Source: CAZJYT01 sp964550325 (lineage in GTDB: Bacteria; Patescibacteriota; Minisyncoccia; Minisyncoccales; CAZJYT01). Taken from it: DNA of 43,536 nt. How positions within the stretch are numbered: the first letter of the stretch is position 1; every line of letters begins with the position of its first letter. The notes below the pieces were generated by a model, which searched no databases, was not told where the DNA came from, and saw only the letters and a list, made by a program, of their open reading frames with translations. The translations under genes were made by a program, and so were the position numbers. Below are positions 1-7,334 of the stretch, piece by piece. The DNA lies in NCBI GenBank assembly GCA_964550325.1, contig CAZJYT010000002.1, positions 1 through 43,536 on the forward strand, read 5' to 3'.

Positions 1-643
1 CTTCCACATCCATTTCTTCTATGGTGTTTCCTTCAAACTCCATTGCCATATAAGTGGCTCCATCAAATTTTATATCACTTAAAATTTTTAAAATTATGTC
101 TTTTGCAGTAAGATAATCTGGCATTCTGCCATCAATTTTAATTAAAATGGTTTCAGGTACCTTCAATAAAATCTCACCTGTAGCCATCACAAAGGCAGCG
201 TCAGTGTTGCCGACTCCTGTAGCAAAAGCTCCAAAAGCTCCGGCAGTAACGGTGTGTGAATCTGTGCCAATAATTACTTTTCCTGGCTTGATATGACCTT
301 CTTGGGCTAAGGTAATATGGCACACTCCTTTATAGTTCTCGCTTCCTGGATTGTAAAAATATTTTATTTTTTGTTTTTGGCAAAATTCTCTAATGAAATC
401 TATATTTTGGTTTGCCTTTAAATCGGTAGTATAAATAAAATGATCAGGGACAATGACAATCTTCTCATTGTCCCAAACCTTAGCCTCTTTCCCTATCTCT
501 TTGTGAAAAATGCTAATAGTCCCTGGGGCACAGGGATCATGGGTCATTAATAAATCAACCTTTGCCCAGACAAATTCTCCTGCTTTTACTCTTTCTTTTT
601 GAGAAGAGCTTGCCAAAATTTTTTCAGTAAGGGTCATTCCCAT
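1..643 (-). CDS. leuC: LeuC-type 3-isopropylmalate dehydratase large subunit (partial)
   Basis: This is the N-terminal ~214 codons of an aconitase-superfamily large subunit; the 3' part lies beyond base 1. With LeuD it would isomerise 2- to 3-isopropylmalate in leucine synthesis. Translation shows TEKILA near the start, then THDPCAPG, IVPDHF, FYNPGSENYKGVCH (first cluster-ligand region), IGTDSHTVTAGAFGAFATGVGNTD and a GEILLKVPE stretch, all in family order. I start at the ATG at 643, four bases after the LeuD stop; a second in-frame ATG at 637 is equally possible. The short archaeal-type LeuC2/homoaconitase subfamily fits best, so a related hydro-lyase (homoaconitate, dimethylmalate) cannot be excluded without the rest of the gene and the other leu genes. 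Confidence 0.88.
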   Translation of the reverse strand, partial: MGMTLTEKILASSSQKERVKAGEFVWAKVDLLMTHDPCAPGTISIFHKEIGKEAKVWDNEKIVIVPDHFIYTTDLKANQNIDFIREFCQKQKIKYFYNPGSENYKGVCHITLAQEGHIKPGKVIIGTDSHTVTAGAFGAFATGVGNTDAAFVMATGEILLKVPETILIKIDGRMPDYLTAKDIILKILSDIKFDGATYMAMEFEGNTIEEMDVE

Positions 644-647
644 ATTT

Positions 648-1187
648 TTAAATTTTTCCAATACTTCTTGCAAAATTGAAAATTCCTCCCTTTTCAAAAA
701 TTTCCAAAATTTCTTGGGGTATGGGCTTTAAATGGGAAATTATTTTTTCGTCTTTCTTTACCACATTTTGAGATATCTCAACTATTACCTCATCTCCTGT
801 TTTCAGTTCATCGCAGATTCTTTCTTTTGTTTCCAAAAGCAAGATTCCTCCTGTATTTAGACAATTTCTGTAAAAAATTCTGGCAAAGCTTTCAGCAACA
901 ATTATTTTTACTCCCGCAGATTCCAAAGCCTTGGGAGCGTGTTCTCTTGAAGAACCACAGCCAAAATTCCTTCCCGCCACAATAATAGGAAAAGGAGTTT
1001 TCCCTATCTTTTCATTGACAAATTTTGGATAATCCTCTGAAAGACCAGACATAGCATAACATCCCAGTTTTTTAAAATCTTCGGGATTGGCAGGATTGTA
1101 TTTTAAATATTCTCCCCTTAGAATATGGTCTGTGGTAATATTGTCTTTTAAAACATAAATCTTTCCTGAAAATTTATCTTCAACCAT
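648..1187 (-). CDS. leuD: LeuD-type 3-isopropylmalate dehydratase small subunit
   Basis: This 179-aa swivel-domain subunit pairs with LeuC to form the isopropylmalate isomerase. Diagnostic features are DNITTDHI near residue 16, then GRNFGCGSSREHAP (residues ~72-85), the signature loop that reaches into the LeuC active site, and AESFARIFYRNCLNTG. Length is typical of the stand-alone archaeal/LeuD2 type. It precedes leuC with a 4-nt gap and the pair is surely co-transcribed; the more common order is leuC then leuD. The gene diverges from the phosphomannomutase gene across a 50-bp AT-rich promoter region. Homoaconitase small subunit is the main alternative identity. Confidence 0.9.
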   Translation of the reverse strand: MVEDKFSGKIYVLKDNITTDHILRGEYLKYNPANPEDFKKLGCYAMSGLSEDYPKFVNEKIGKTPFPIIVAGRNFGCGSSREHAPKALESAGVKIIVAESFARIFYRNCLNTGGILLLETKERICDELKTGDEVIVEISQNVVKKDEKIISHLKPIPQEILEIFEKGGIFNFARSIGKI

Positions 1188-1237
1188 AGTCTTTTAATTT
1201 CTCTTTTTATTTATTAATATAATATTAACAAAAATTT
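1188..1237. promoter_or_regulatory. Divergent promoter region leuD / manB
   Basis: A perfect TATAAT at 1218-1223 on the plus strand ends 14 nt before the manB ATG, with a weak TTAATT (1194-1199) 18 nt upstream. The minus strand is equally AT-rich (TATTAT/TATATT) and must hold the leuD promoter, but no single box stands out. Confidence 0.5.
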
Positions 1238-2611
1238 ATGAAAATAGAAGTTGATCCAAAAATTTTCAGGGCTTATGATATCAGGGGGGTTTATCCTTCT
1301 GAGATTAATGAAAAGATTGCCTTTTTGGTTGGAAGAGCCTTTGTCAAATTTTTAAAGAAAGGAGCTCAAAAAAGAGAAATAATAAAAATTGGAATTGGAA
1401 GAGACAACCGAATTTCTTCTCCCTATCTTTTAAGGGGATTAAAAAGGGGTATTTTAACTGAGAGGGTAAAGGTTTTTGATTTTGGGCTTTCTACTACTCC
1501 TCTTTTTTATTTTGGAATTTCTCATTTGAAATTGACAGGTGGAATTCAGATTACAGCCAGCCATAATCCTCCTCAATACAATGGATTCAAGATAGTAAAA
1601 AAGGGAGCTTTTCCAGTGGGCGAAGCAAGTGGATTGGAGGAGATAAAAAAACTAGTCTTTTCTGAGGAAACCTTGGAAAGAGAGAGAAAAGGAAATTCAA
1701 TTAAAAAGAAAATTTTAAAAGAATATATAGATTTCAATCTTAAAGAATTTAACCTAAAAGACTTTCTTCCATTAAGGATTGTGGTAGATACCGCCAATTC
1801 TGTTTCTGGAATTTTGTTTCCAAGACTTTTTGAAAAGACCAAAATAAAAATTTTCCATCTCTTCTCGGAATTAGACGGAGCCTTCCCAAACCATCCTCCA
1901 GATCCTTTGGTGAAAGAAAATCTAAAAGTGATTCGTGAAAGGGTAAAAAAAGAAAAGGCTACCCTTGGGGTGGCATTTGATGGAGATGGCGACAGGATAA
2001 TATTCATTGATGAAAAAGGGGAAATCATTTCTGGGGATCTAATTTTGGCTTTTTTGGCAAAAACAATTTTGGAAAAAAAGCCAAGGCAAAAAATTGCTTA
2101 TGATATTCGCTCAAGTAATATCGTCCCAGAAACTATAAAGAGATATGAAGGAATCCCTTTGGTGAGCAGAATTGGACATTCTTTTATCAAACAAAAAATG
2201 AGAAAAGAAGATATAGTTTTTGGAGGAGAACTTTCTGGACACTATTATTCAAAAAATCATTATTTTTGCGAAGCTCCTATCTTTGTTTTGCTAAAGATTA
2301 TAGAGAAAATTTCTCAAACAAAAAAACCTCTCTCAGAATTAATAAAGCCCTTTAAAAAATATTTCCATTCTGGAGAGATTAACTTTAAAACAGAAAAAAA
2401 AGAAGAGATAATAAGTGAACTGGAAAGAAGATACAAAAAAGGAAGAGTTACAAAGTTAGATGGAATTAGGATTGATTTTCGAGACTGGTGGTTTTTGGTA
2501 AGACCCTCCAACACTGAGCCTGTCTTAAGATTAGTAGTAGAGGCAAAGGAAAAAAGGCTATTGAAAGAAAAGATAAGAGAGGTAAAAAAAATAATTCAAT
2601 CATTTTTATAA
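1238..2611 (+). CDS. manB: Phosphomannomutase/phosphoglucomutase
   Basis: This 457-aa alpha-D-phosphohexomutase interconverts hexose 1- and 6-phosphates and so supplies sugar nucleotides for glycans, plausibly for the glycosyltransferases at 39-42 kb. RAYDIRG opens domain 1. The catalytic phosphoserine loop TASHNPP is at residues 106-112 (Ser108), the Mg-binding DGDGDR at 248-253 (Asp248, 250, 252), GGELSGH is the sugar-binding loop, and the phosphate-binding RPSNTEP lies near the C terminus. Length matches the ManB/AlgC group. It is monocistronic: its 3' end overlaps the convergent ribD by 16 bp. Whether glucose or mannose phosphate is preferred cannot be read from the sequence. Confidence 0.93.
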   Translation: MKIEVDPKIFRAYDIRGVYPSEINEKIAFLVGRAFVKFLKKGAQKREIIKIGIGRDNRISSPYLLRGLKRGILTERVKVFDFGLSTTPLFYFGISHLKLTGGIQITASHNPPQYNGFKIVKKGAFPVGEASGLEEIKKLVFSEETLERERKGNSIKKKILKEYIDFNLKEFNLKDFLPLRIVVDTANSVSGILFPRLFEKTKIKIFHLFSELDGAFPNHPPDPLVKENLKVIRERVKKEKATLGVAFDGDGDRIIFIDEKGEIISGDLILAFLAKTILEKKPRQKIAYDIRSSNIVPETIKRYEGIPLVSRIGHSFIKQKMRKEDIVFGGELSGHYYSKNHYFCEAPIFVLLKIIEKISQTKKPLSELIKPFKKYFHSGEINFKTEKKEEIISELERRYKKGRVTKLDGIRIDFRDWWFLVRPSNTEPVLRLVVEAKEKRLLKEKIREVKKIIQSFL

Positions 2612-3687
2612 TCTCCTATTATTAAGAAATTGTCTCCAAATCTCTTAAAAGAGAGCTTTTGAAAATAAAAGGCTTCTCTTAGTGTCTTTGCTCCTTCTCC
2701 AGAAACAGCAGAAACAGCATTTCTCCCCCCAATAATGATAGGGGAATAAAAGGCGTAAATCCTATCTACTATTTTTTCATCAAAAAAGCTCCCAATTGTT
2801 TCACCTCCTCCTTCTACCAATATACTGATAATTTCTCTTTTCCATAAATCCTCCAAAAGCCTTGAGATAGAAAATTTTGCTCTCTGATAAAGAAGATATG
2901 GAATTTTTAATTTTTCTATTTTCTTTAGTTTTTCTCTTTTAGCAAATTTACTAATTACCAAAATTACATTATTTTTAGTCAGAACATTACTCTTTAAGGG
3001 AATTTTTAAAAAGGGGTCTAAAATAATTCTAATTGGATCTCTCTTCCCTTTCTCTCTCACTCCCAAATGTGGATCATCTTCAATGATGGTATTTACTCCC
3101 ACCAAAATTGCCTGATAAAAAAGTCTTAACTTTTTGCCATAATTTCTTGCTTTTTCGTTGGTAATCCATTTTGAGACTTTTAACTTGGTAGCAATCTTAC
3201 CATCTAAGCTGGAAGCAAATTTTATTGCTACAAAGGGTCTTTTCTTTTCCCAAAAGGTGAAATATCCTTCATTTAAAGCCTTGGCAGGCTTTTCCAAAAG
3301 CCCCACCTTTGTCTCAATATTGGCTTTTTTTAATATTTCAATTCCTTTTCCATTTACCTTAGGGTTGGGATCTAAAGTAGAGCAAACAACCCTTTTAATT
3401 CCTGCCCTTATAATTTCTCTTACACAGGGAGGAGTTTTACCAAAATGACAACAAGGTTCTAAATTAACATAGAGAGAGGCTCCTTTTGGACTTTCTTTTG
3501 TTGAATTTAAAGCTGAAATCTCTGCATGGGGAAAACCAAATTTTTTATGATATCCCTTTCCAATTATTCTTCCATTTTTGACAATTACTGCCCCCACCAA
3601 GGGATTGGGAAAGGTGTGATTTAGTCCCCTTTTTGCCAATTTCAAGCACTCCTTCAAAAAGAAAATGTCTTTTTCTTCTTCAGACAT
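2596..3687 (-). CDS. ribD: Bifunctional riboflavin deaminase-reductase RibD
   Basis: This 363-aa enzyme catalyses two successive steps after GTP cyclohydrolase II: deamination of the pyrimidine and NADPH-dependent side-chain reduction. The N-terminal cytidine-deaminase-like domain (about 1-145) has the zinc ligands His54 (HAE, catalytic Glu56), Cys79 and Cys88 in PCCHFGKTPPC. The C-terminal reductase (about 150-363) has RPFVAIKFASSLDGKIA, SKWITNEKAR, GVNTIIEDDP and VEGGGETIGSF. It is the last gene of the rib operon, overlapping ribBA by 8 nt, and its tail overlaps the convergent manB. Length is normal for the bifunctional family. Confidence 0.96.
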   Translation of the reverse strand: MSEEEKDIFFLKECLKLAKRGLNHTFPNPLVGAVIVKNGRIIGKGYHKKFGFPHAEISALNSTKESPKGASLYVNLEPCCHFGKTPPCVREIIRAGIKRVVCSTLDPNPKVNGKGIEILKKANIETKVGLLEKPAKALNEGYFTFWEKKRPFVAIKFASSLDGKIATKLKVSKWITNEKARNYGKKLRLFYQAILVGVNTIIEDDPHLGVREKGKRDPIRIILDPFLKIPLKSNVLTKNNVILVISKFAKREKLKKIEKLKIPYLLYQRAKFSISRLLEDLWKREIISILVEGGGETIGSFFDEKIVDRIYAFYSPIIIGGRNAVSAVSGEGAKTLREAFYFQKLSFKRFGDNFLIIGDYKND

Positions 3688-4897
3688 TTTTGATTAAATG
3701 ACCCAATTTTTCTTTTTTAGCTTTTAGATATTTTTTGTTTTGGAGATTAAGACACTCTATCGGAATTCTCTTTACTACTCTTATCCCTCCTTTCTCTAAT
3801 TCTGAGATTTTCTGAGGATTGTTGGTTAAGATTTCAATTTTTTTAATATTTAAATCTTTTAAAATATCTACTGCCATCTGATAGTCTCTAGCGTCTGGGG
3901 GTAAGTTTAATAACAAGTTTGCTTTGACAGTGTCTATTCCTTTTTCTTGAAGAGAGTAAGCCCTTATCTTGTTTACCAATCCTATTCCTCTTCCTTCTTG
4001 ATTGAGATAGATTAAAACTCCTTTTTTTCTCTTTTTAATCAACTGGAAACTCCTTTCTAATTGCTCTCTGCAGTCACATTTTAAAGAAAAAAATACCTCT
4101 CCTGTTAGGCATTGGGAATGGATTCTCACTAAAATGGGTTCTTTTGGGTTTATTTTCTCTTTTTCATAGATTAGAGCTAAGTGCTCTTTTCCATCAACTG
4201 CCCTATAAACCCGTAAAAGAAATTCCCCATATTTTGTAAAGAGTTTTGACTCTGCTTCTTTTAAAATGCTTTTTGTTCTGGGATAAGTGAGGGGATGGAT
4301 TTTAAGATATTCAACTATCTCATTGATTGTTAAGATAGGAATTTTAAATTTTTGAGAAAATCTTTTCAATTGAGAAAAGTTTGCAGGATTCCCTTTTTCA
4401 TTAAGGACCTCGCATAAGACAGCGCAAGGAGAAAGTTTAGCCATTCTCATCAAATCTACTCCCGCTTCAGTGTGCCCCCTTCTCTCTAACAATCCCTTAT
4501 CCCTTGCTAAAAGTGGGAAAACATGACCTGGTCTCACTAAATCCTCTGCTCGAGATTTGGGATCAGCCAAAACCTTAATCGTCTCTGCCCTATCCTTGGT
4601 AGATATTCCAAAGGAGCTGACATTTTTACTATCACAGCTAATGGTAAATTGTACTTTTGTCTTCTCAGTCGTTGAAAGAGGTGGAACCATCAAGGGTAAT
4701 TTCAGTCTGAGAGCTTTTTCTTTAGTAATAGCGGTGCAGATTATCCCCCGACAGTTTTTAAGTAAAAAATTGACCTTGTCAGGGGTTACCTTCTCTCCGG
4801 CAAAAATGACATCCCCCTGATTTTCTCTCTTTGGATCATCAACAACAATTACCATCTTTCCTTCTCTCAGTCTTTCAATTGCAAAATCAACCTTCAT
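3680..4897 (-). CDS. ribBA: RibBA: DHBP synthase / GTP cyclohydrolase II
   Basis: This 405-aa fusion makes both riboflavin precursors. Residues ~1-200 are 3,4-dihydroxy-2-butanone-4-phosphate synthase (VRPGHVFPLLA, RRGHTEAGVDLMRMA). Residues ~205-405 are GTP cyclohydrolase II with the zinc cysteines Cys263, Cys274 and Cys276 (C-x10-C-x-C), QEGRGIGL, LPPDARDYQMAVDIL and LTNNPQKI. One oddity: the acidic loop that is normally DDExRENEGD reads DDPKRENQGD, so a Glu usually conserved at position 27 is Gln; the flanking R24, E25 and D29 are kept. The gene overlaps ribH upstream by 4 nt (ATGA) and ribD downstream by 8 nt, indicating translational coupling. Confidence 0.95.
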   Translation of the reverse strand: MKVDFAIERLREGKMVIVVDDPKRENQGDVIFAGEKVTPDKVNFLLKNCRGIICTAITKEKALRLKLPLMVPPLSTTEKTKVQFTISCDSKNVSSFGISTKDRAETIKVLADPKSRAEDLVRPGHVFPLLARDKGLLERRGHTEAGVDLMRMAKLSPCAVLCEVLNEKGNPANFSQLKRFSQKFKIPILTINEIVEYLKIHPLTYPRTKSILKEAESKLFTKYGEFLLRVYRAVDGKEHLALIYEKEKINPKEPILVRIHSQCLTGEVFFSLKCDCREQLERSFQLIKKRKKGVLIYLNQEGRGIGLVNKIRAYSLQEKGIDTVKANLLLNLPPDARDYQMAVDILKDLNIKKIEILTNNPQKISELEKGGIRVVKRIPIECLNLQNKKYLKAKKEKLGHLIKNV

Positions 4898-5325
4898 ATT
4901 TTTTCTAAAATCTCTATCATCTTGAGGCAGGTCTCTACAGCCTCCCTTGCTCTTTTTTTAATCCTTTCCTTTGCCTGTTTTTTAGAAAAGACAGACAACA
5001 CCTCAAAAATAACAGGAATCTCAAAATCATAAGCCACCCTTTGACAACCTTTCACGCACTCTATTGAAACCTGTTCAAAATGAAAGGTCTCTCCTTTTAA
5101 AACACAGCCTAAAGCAATTAGGGCCTTATATTTTTTCTTTTTTGCCAATTTTTTTGCCAAAAGAGGAATTTCTAAAGCTCCCGGCACCCTGAAAATATCA
5201 ATTTCTTTTTCTGAAATTCCTTTTTCTTTAAAAAGAGAAAGACACTCTTTTAAAAGAGGGCTGGTTATCTCTTTCCAATAGGTAGCCACTAAAATGGCAA
5301 GGGGAAGGTTTTTTTTCTTTTTCAT
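4894..5325 (-). CDS. ribH: 6,7-dimethyl-8-ribityllumazine synthase RibH
   Basis: This 143-aa lumazine synthase condenses the RibD pathway pyrimidine with dihydroxybutanone phosphate. The family path is visible: ILVATYWKEITSPLL at the N terminus, FRVPGALEIPLLAKKLA, then ALGCVLKGETFHFEQV, the phosphate-binding region with the active-site His. The C-terminal stretch is EVLSVFSKKQAKERI, where most homologues have GVLTxxxxEQAxxR, so it is shorter and somewhat divergent but keeps the QAxxR arginine. It overlaps ribE and ribBA by 4 nt each (ATGA). Operon context makes the call secure. Confidence 0.93.
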   Translation of the reverse strand: MKKKKNLPLAILVATYWKEITSPLLKECLSLFKEKGISEKEIDIFRVPGALEIPLLAKKLAKKKKYKALIALGCVLKGETFHFEQVSIECVKGCQRVAYDFEIPVIFEVLSVFSKKQAKERIKKRAREAVETCLKMIEILEKI

Positions 5326-5906
5326 CTTTTTGATAAAAATTTTTTTATATATTTTGCAATTATATCTATCTCAACATTCACTTTATCGCCCGCCTTTGTA
5401 AATTGAAGCTGGGTATTCTTAAAGGTATGGGGAATTATTCCCACTGTAAAAAAATTATCTTTCACTTCAATTACAGTTAAAGAAATGCCATTTACAGCTA
5501 CCCCTCCCTTCTCCACTAAATACCTTAAAATTCTTTTTGGCACCTTAAATTTAAAAATCCAGCTATTTTTTTCTTTTTTGATTGAAAGTATCTCACCTTT
5601 TCCATCCACGTGTCCTTGGACAAAGTGCCCTGACAAAAAAGAATTGGGAGTAAGGGGTTTTTCTAAATTGACATAATCCCCAATTTTTAAATCAGCCAAA
5701 TTTGTCTTTTTTAATGTTTCTGGCATTACCTCCACCGAAAAGGTATTTTTTTGGGGAGGAGAAACCAATGTTAAGCAAACTCCATTGACTGCCACACTAT
5801 CTCCCTTTTTAAGATTCTTTAAAAAATCTTTTTGAGTGGAAAATGTAAAAAAGGAGTTTTTTATTTTTTCTAATTTTCCCAAATGGGTGATAATTCCAGT
5901 AAACAT
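5322..5906 (-). CDS. ribE: Riboflavin synthase, alpha chain
   Basis: This 194-aa enzyme dismutates two lumazines to riboflavin. The two tandem lumazine-binding barrels are clear: MFTGIITHLGKL and GDSVAVNGVCLTLV in the first (about 1-87), FVQGHVDGKGEI and GGVAVNGISLTVI in the second (about 95-185). It is the first gene of ribE-ribH-ribBA-ribD and begins directly behind an FMN riboswitch. Its Shine-Dalgarno AGGGAG (5916-5921, 9 nt before ATG) lies inside the 3' arm of the expression-platform hairpin, so FMN should repress both transcription and translation starting here. Confidence 0.96.
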   Translation of the reverse strand: MFTGIITHLGKLEKIKNSFFTFSTQKDFLKNLKKGDSVAVNGVCLTLVSPPQKNTFSVEVMPETLKKTNLADLKIGDYVNLEKPLTPNSFLSGHFVQGHVDGKGEILSIKKEKNSWIFKFKVPKRILRYLVEKGGVAVNGISLTVIEVKDNFFTVGIIPHTFKNTQLQFTKAGDKVNVEIDIIAKYIKKFLSKR

Positions 5907-5909
5907 AAT

Positions 5910-5937
5910 AAAAATCTCCCTGCCGAGATAGGGAGAT
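5910..5937 (-). terminator. Riboswitch expression platform: terminator/SD-sequestering hairpin
   Basis: On the RNA, ATCTCCCT (5937-5930) and AGGGAGAT (5921-5914) form a perfect 8-bp stem with an 8-nt loop, followed by a T run, ending only 7 nt before the ribE ATG. The 3' arm contains the ribE SD. The 5' arm TCTCCC can instead pair with GGGAGA (5966-5961), next to the riboswitch P1 3' strand, extended by GAAGA/TCTTC. The two folds are mutually exclusive. Confidence 0.8.
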
Positions 5938-5954
5938 AAGAAGAAAAAAATCCT

Positions 5955-6082
5955 CTTCCTTCTCCCTTCCCGACTTTACGGTCGGCTCTGGAATTCCACC
6001 AGCTCCACCCTCCTAAAAATTTTTAGAAGGGCTCGTGGGCTTTCACCACCGATTGGGGAATTTCACCCCACCCCGAAGGAAG
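5955..6082 (-). promoter_or_regulatory. FMN riboswitch (RFN element)
   Basis: Read on the minus strand, the conserved FMN aptamer segments occur in order: TCGGGGTGGGGTGAAATTCC, CGGTGGTGAAAGCCCACGAGC, GGTGGAATTCCAGAGCCGAC, GTAAAGTCGGGA and GGGAGAAGG. The P1 helix closes exactly: CTTCCTTC (6082-6075) pairs with GAAGGAAG (5962-5955). The position directly upstream of ribE, with a promoter just outside P1, shows feedback control of the whole riboflavin operon by FMN. Confidence 0.97.
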
Positions 6083-6094
6083 CCTTTATACTTT

Positions 6095-6123
6095 TTAATA
6101 TCAAAATTGAAAATCTTTGTCAA
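6095..6123 (-). promoter_or_regulatory. Promoter of the riboflavin operon
   Basis: TTGACA (6123-6118), a 17-nt spacer and TATTAA (6100-6095) on the minus strand. The predicted start near 6088 is a few bases before the riboswitch P1 helix. The -35 overlaps the trpS stop codon. Confidence 0.7.
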
Positions 6124-7103
6124 TTTATTGGTAAACCAATTTTTTCTTTTACTTCAAAAATAGTCTCTTTAGCAATCGCTTGAGCCTTTTCTTTTCCTTC
6201 CTTCAAGATTCCTTTGATAAATTCTTTTCTTTTTAAAAATTCTTCTCTTTTTTTTCTAAAGGGTTCTAATTTTTTTATCACTACCTCTGCTAATTTTTGC
6301 TTAAACTCTACATAGGTTTTATTTTCAAACTCTTTTTCTATTTTCTCAATAGGGAGTTGAGTACAAAGAGAATAGAGGGTCAAAAGATTGGAAATTCCAG
6401 GCTTTTTTAAAGGATGGTATCTGATCTCTCTTCCAGAATCAGTAACTGCACTTTTAATTTTTTCTCTTATTTCTTCTGGAGAGTCAAAAATACCAATACA
6501 TCCTCTGGGATCCTCTGTCTTTGACATTTTTTTGTGGGGATTTTGCAAAGACATAATTTTCTCTCCCTTTTCAGACAAAAGAATTTCTGGGATTTTAAAC
6601 ACCTTTCCAAATCTTCTGTTAAATCTCCGAGCAAGCTCTCTTGTAAATTCTAAATGCTGTTTTTGATCAATTCCCACTGGTACTAACTCTGTCTTGTAAA
6701 GCAAGATATCAGCAGCCATCAAAAGAGGATAATTTAGAAGCCCAGCATTTACATATTCAGGATGCTTCTTAGATTTTTCTTTAAACTGGGTCATTCCTTT
6801 TAACTCACTTAAGGGAGAAATGGTTCCCAAAATCCAAGCTAATTCAGTATGCTCTTTCACTTGGGACTGAATGAAAAGAATAGACTTCTTGGGATCTATC
6901 CCTGCTGCCAAAATGGCAATTGCCAGTTCTAAAATATTTTTTTTGAGTTTTTCGGGACTAAAGGGAGTAGTAATTGCATGGAGATCTACAATACAAAAAA
7001 CACATTCCTTTTCCTCTTGAAGTTTTACCCACTGCGCAATTGCTCCAAAATAATTTCCAAGATGAAGATCCCCGGTTGGTCTAATTCCACTAAATACCCT
7101 CAT
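6120..7103 (-). CDS. trpS: Tryptophanyl-tRNA synthetase
   Basis: This class I aminoacyl-tRNA synthetase (327 aa) charges tRNA-Trp. HLGN (about residues 14-17) is the HIGH signature and KMSKTEDP the KMSKS loop; MAADILLYKTELVPVGIDQKQHLE is the typical tryptophan/tRNA-side segment. I start at the ATG at 7103 (MRVFSGIRPTG), which gives the usual family length. The open frame continues 22 codons upstream, but that part is the outer inverted repeat of a mobile element and not protein sequence. No clear SD is seen. The element insertion separates trpS from a TATAAT at 7329-7334, so the mRNA may now begin with the element. Confidence 0.96.
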   Translation of the reverse strand: MRVFSGIRPTGDLHLGNYFGAIAQWVKLQEEKECVFCIVDLHAITTPFSPEKLKKNILELAIAILAAGIDPKKSILFIQSQVKEHTELAWILGTISPLSELKGMTQFKEKSKKHPEYVNAGLLNYPLLMAADILLYKTELVPVGIDQKQHLEFTRELARRFNRRFGKVFKIPEILLSEKGEKIMSLQNPHKKMSKTEDPRGCIGIFDSPEEIREKIKSAVTDSGREIRYHPLKKPGISNLLTLYSLCTQLPIEKIEKEFENKTYVEFKQKLAEVVIKKLEPFRKKREEFLKRKEFIKGILKEGKEKAQAIAKETIFEVKEKIGLPIN

Positions 7104-7111
7104 AAGTAAGA

Positions 7112-7319
7112 TGTATTTACTAACCAATTTGGCAACAAATCTCCTGAGGCATCTTATCTCGGGGAGCACGGAGTCGCCTTAAGTGCTGAAATAGGGAGTT
7201 TATTTACAGGCGCTCCTATACCTCGCCGAGCCTTACAGAGTCCCTACTGAAATACAATGCCTCTACTCGGGCTCGGCTGCGGTATGCTCCCCGAGACAAG
7301 ATGCCTCAAAAAAATTATC
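7112..7319 (+). mobile_element. Structured MITE-like repeat, copy A
   Basis: Core 7146-7307 (162 bp) begins GAGGCATCTTATCTC and ends with the near-complement GAGACAAGATGCCTC. Two internal hairpins lie inside (GGAGTCGC/GCGCTCC and GCCGAGCC/GGCTCGGC, the latter extended by ATACC/GGTAT). The left outer arm TGTATTTACTAACCAATTT matches the inverted right arm of copies B and C; the right arm is shortened. AAGTAAGA (7104-7111) and AAGTAAAA (7320-7327) may be a decayed target duplication. It lies between RNase J and the trpS start and codes for nothing. Its G+C is visibly higher than the surroundings. Confidence 0.85.
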
Positions 7320-7334
7320 AAGTAAAATATTATA

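Noticed and set aside
7104..7169. 22-residue N-terminal extension of TrpS
   Set aside because: The codons come from the outer arm of repeat copy A; the ATG at 7103 gives the usual synthetase N terminus and length.
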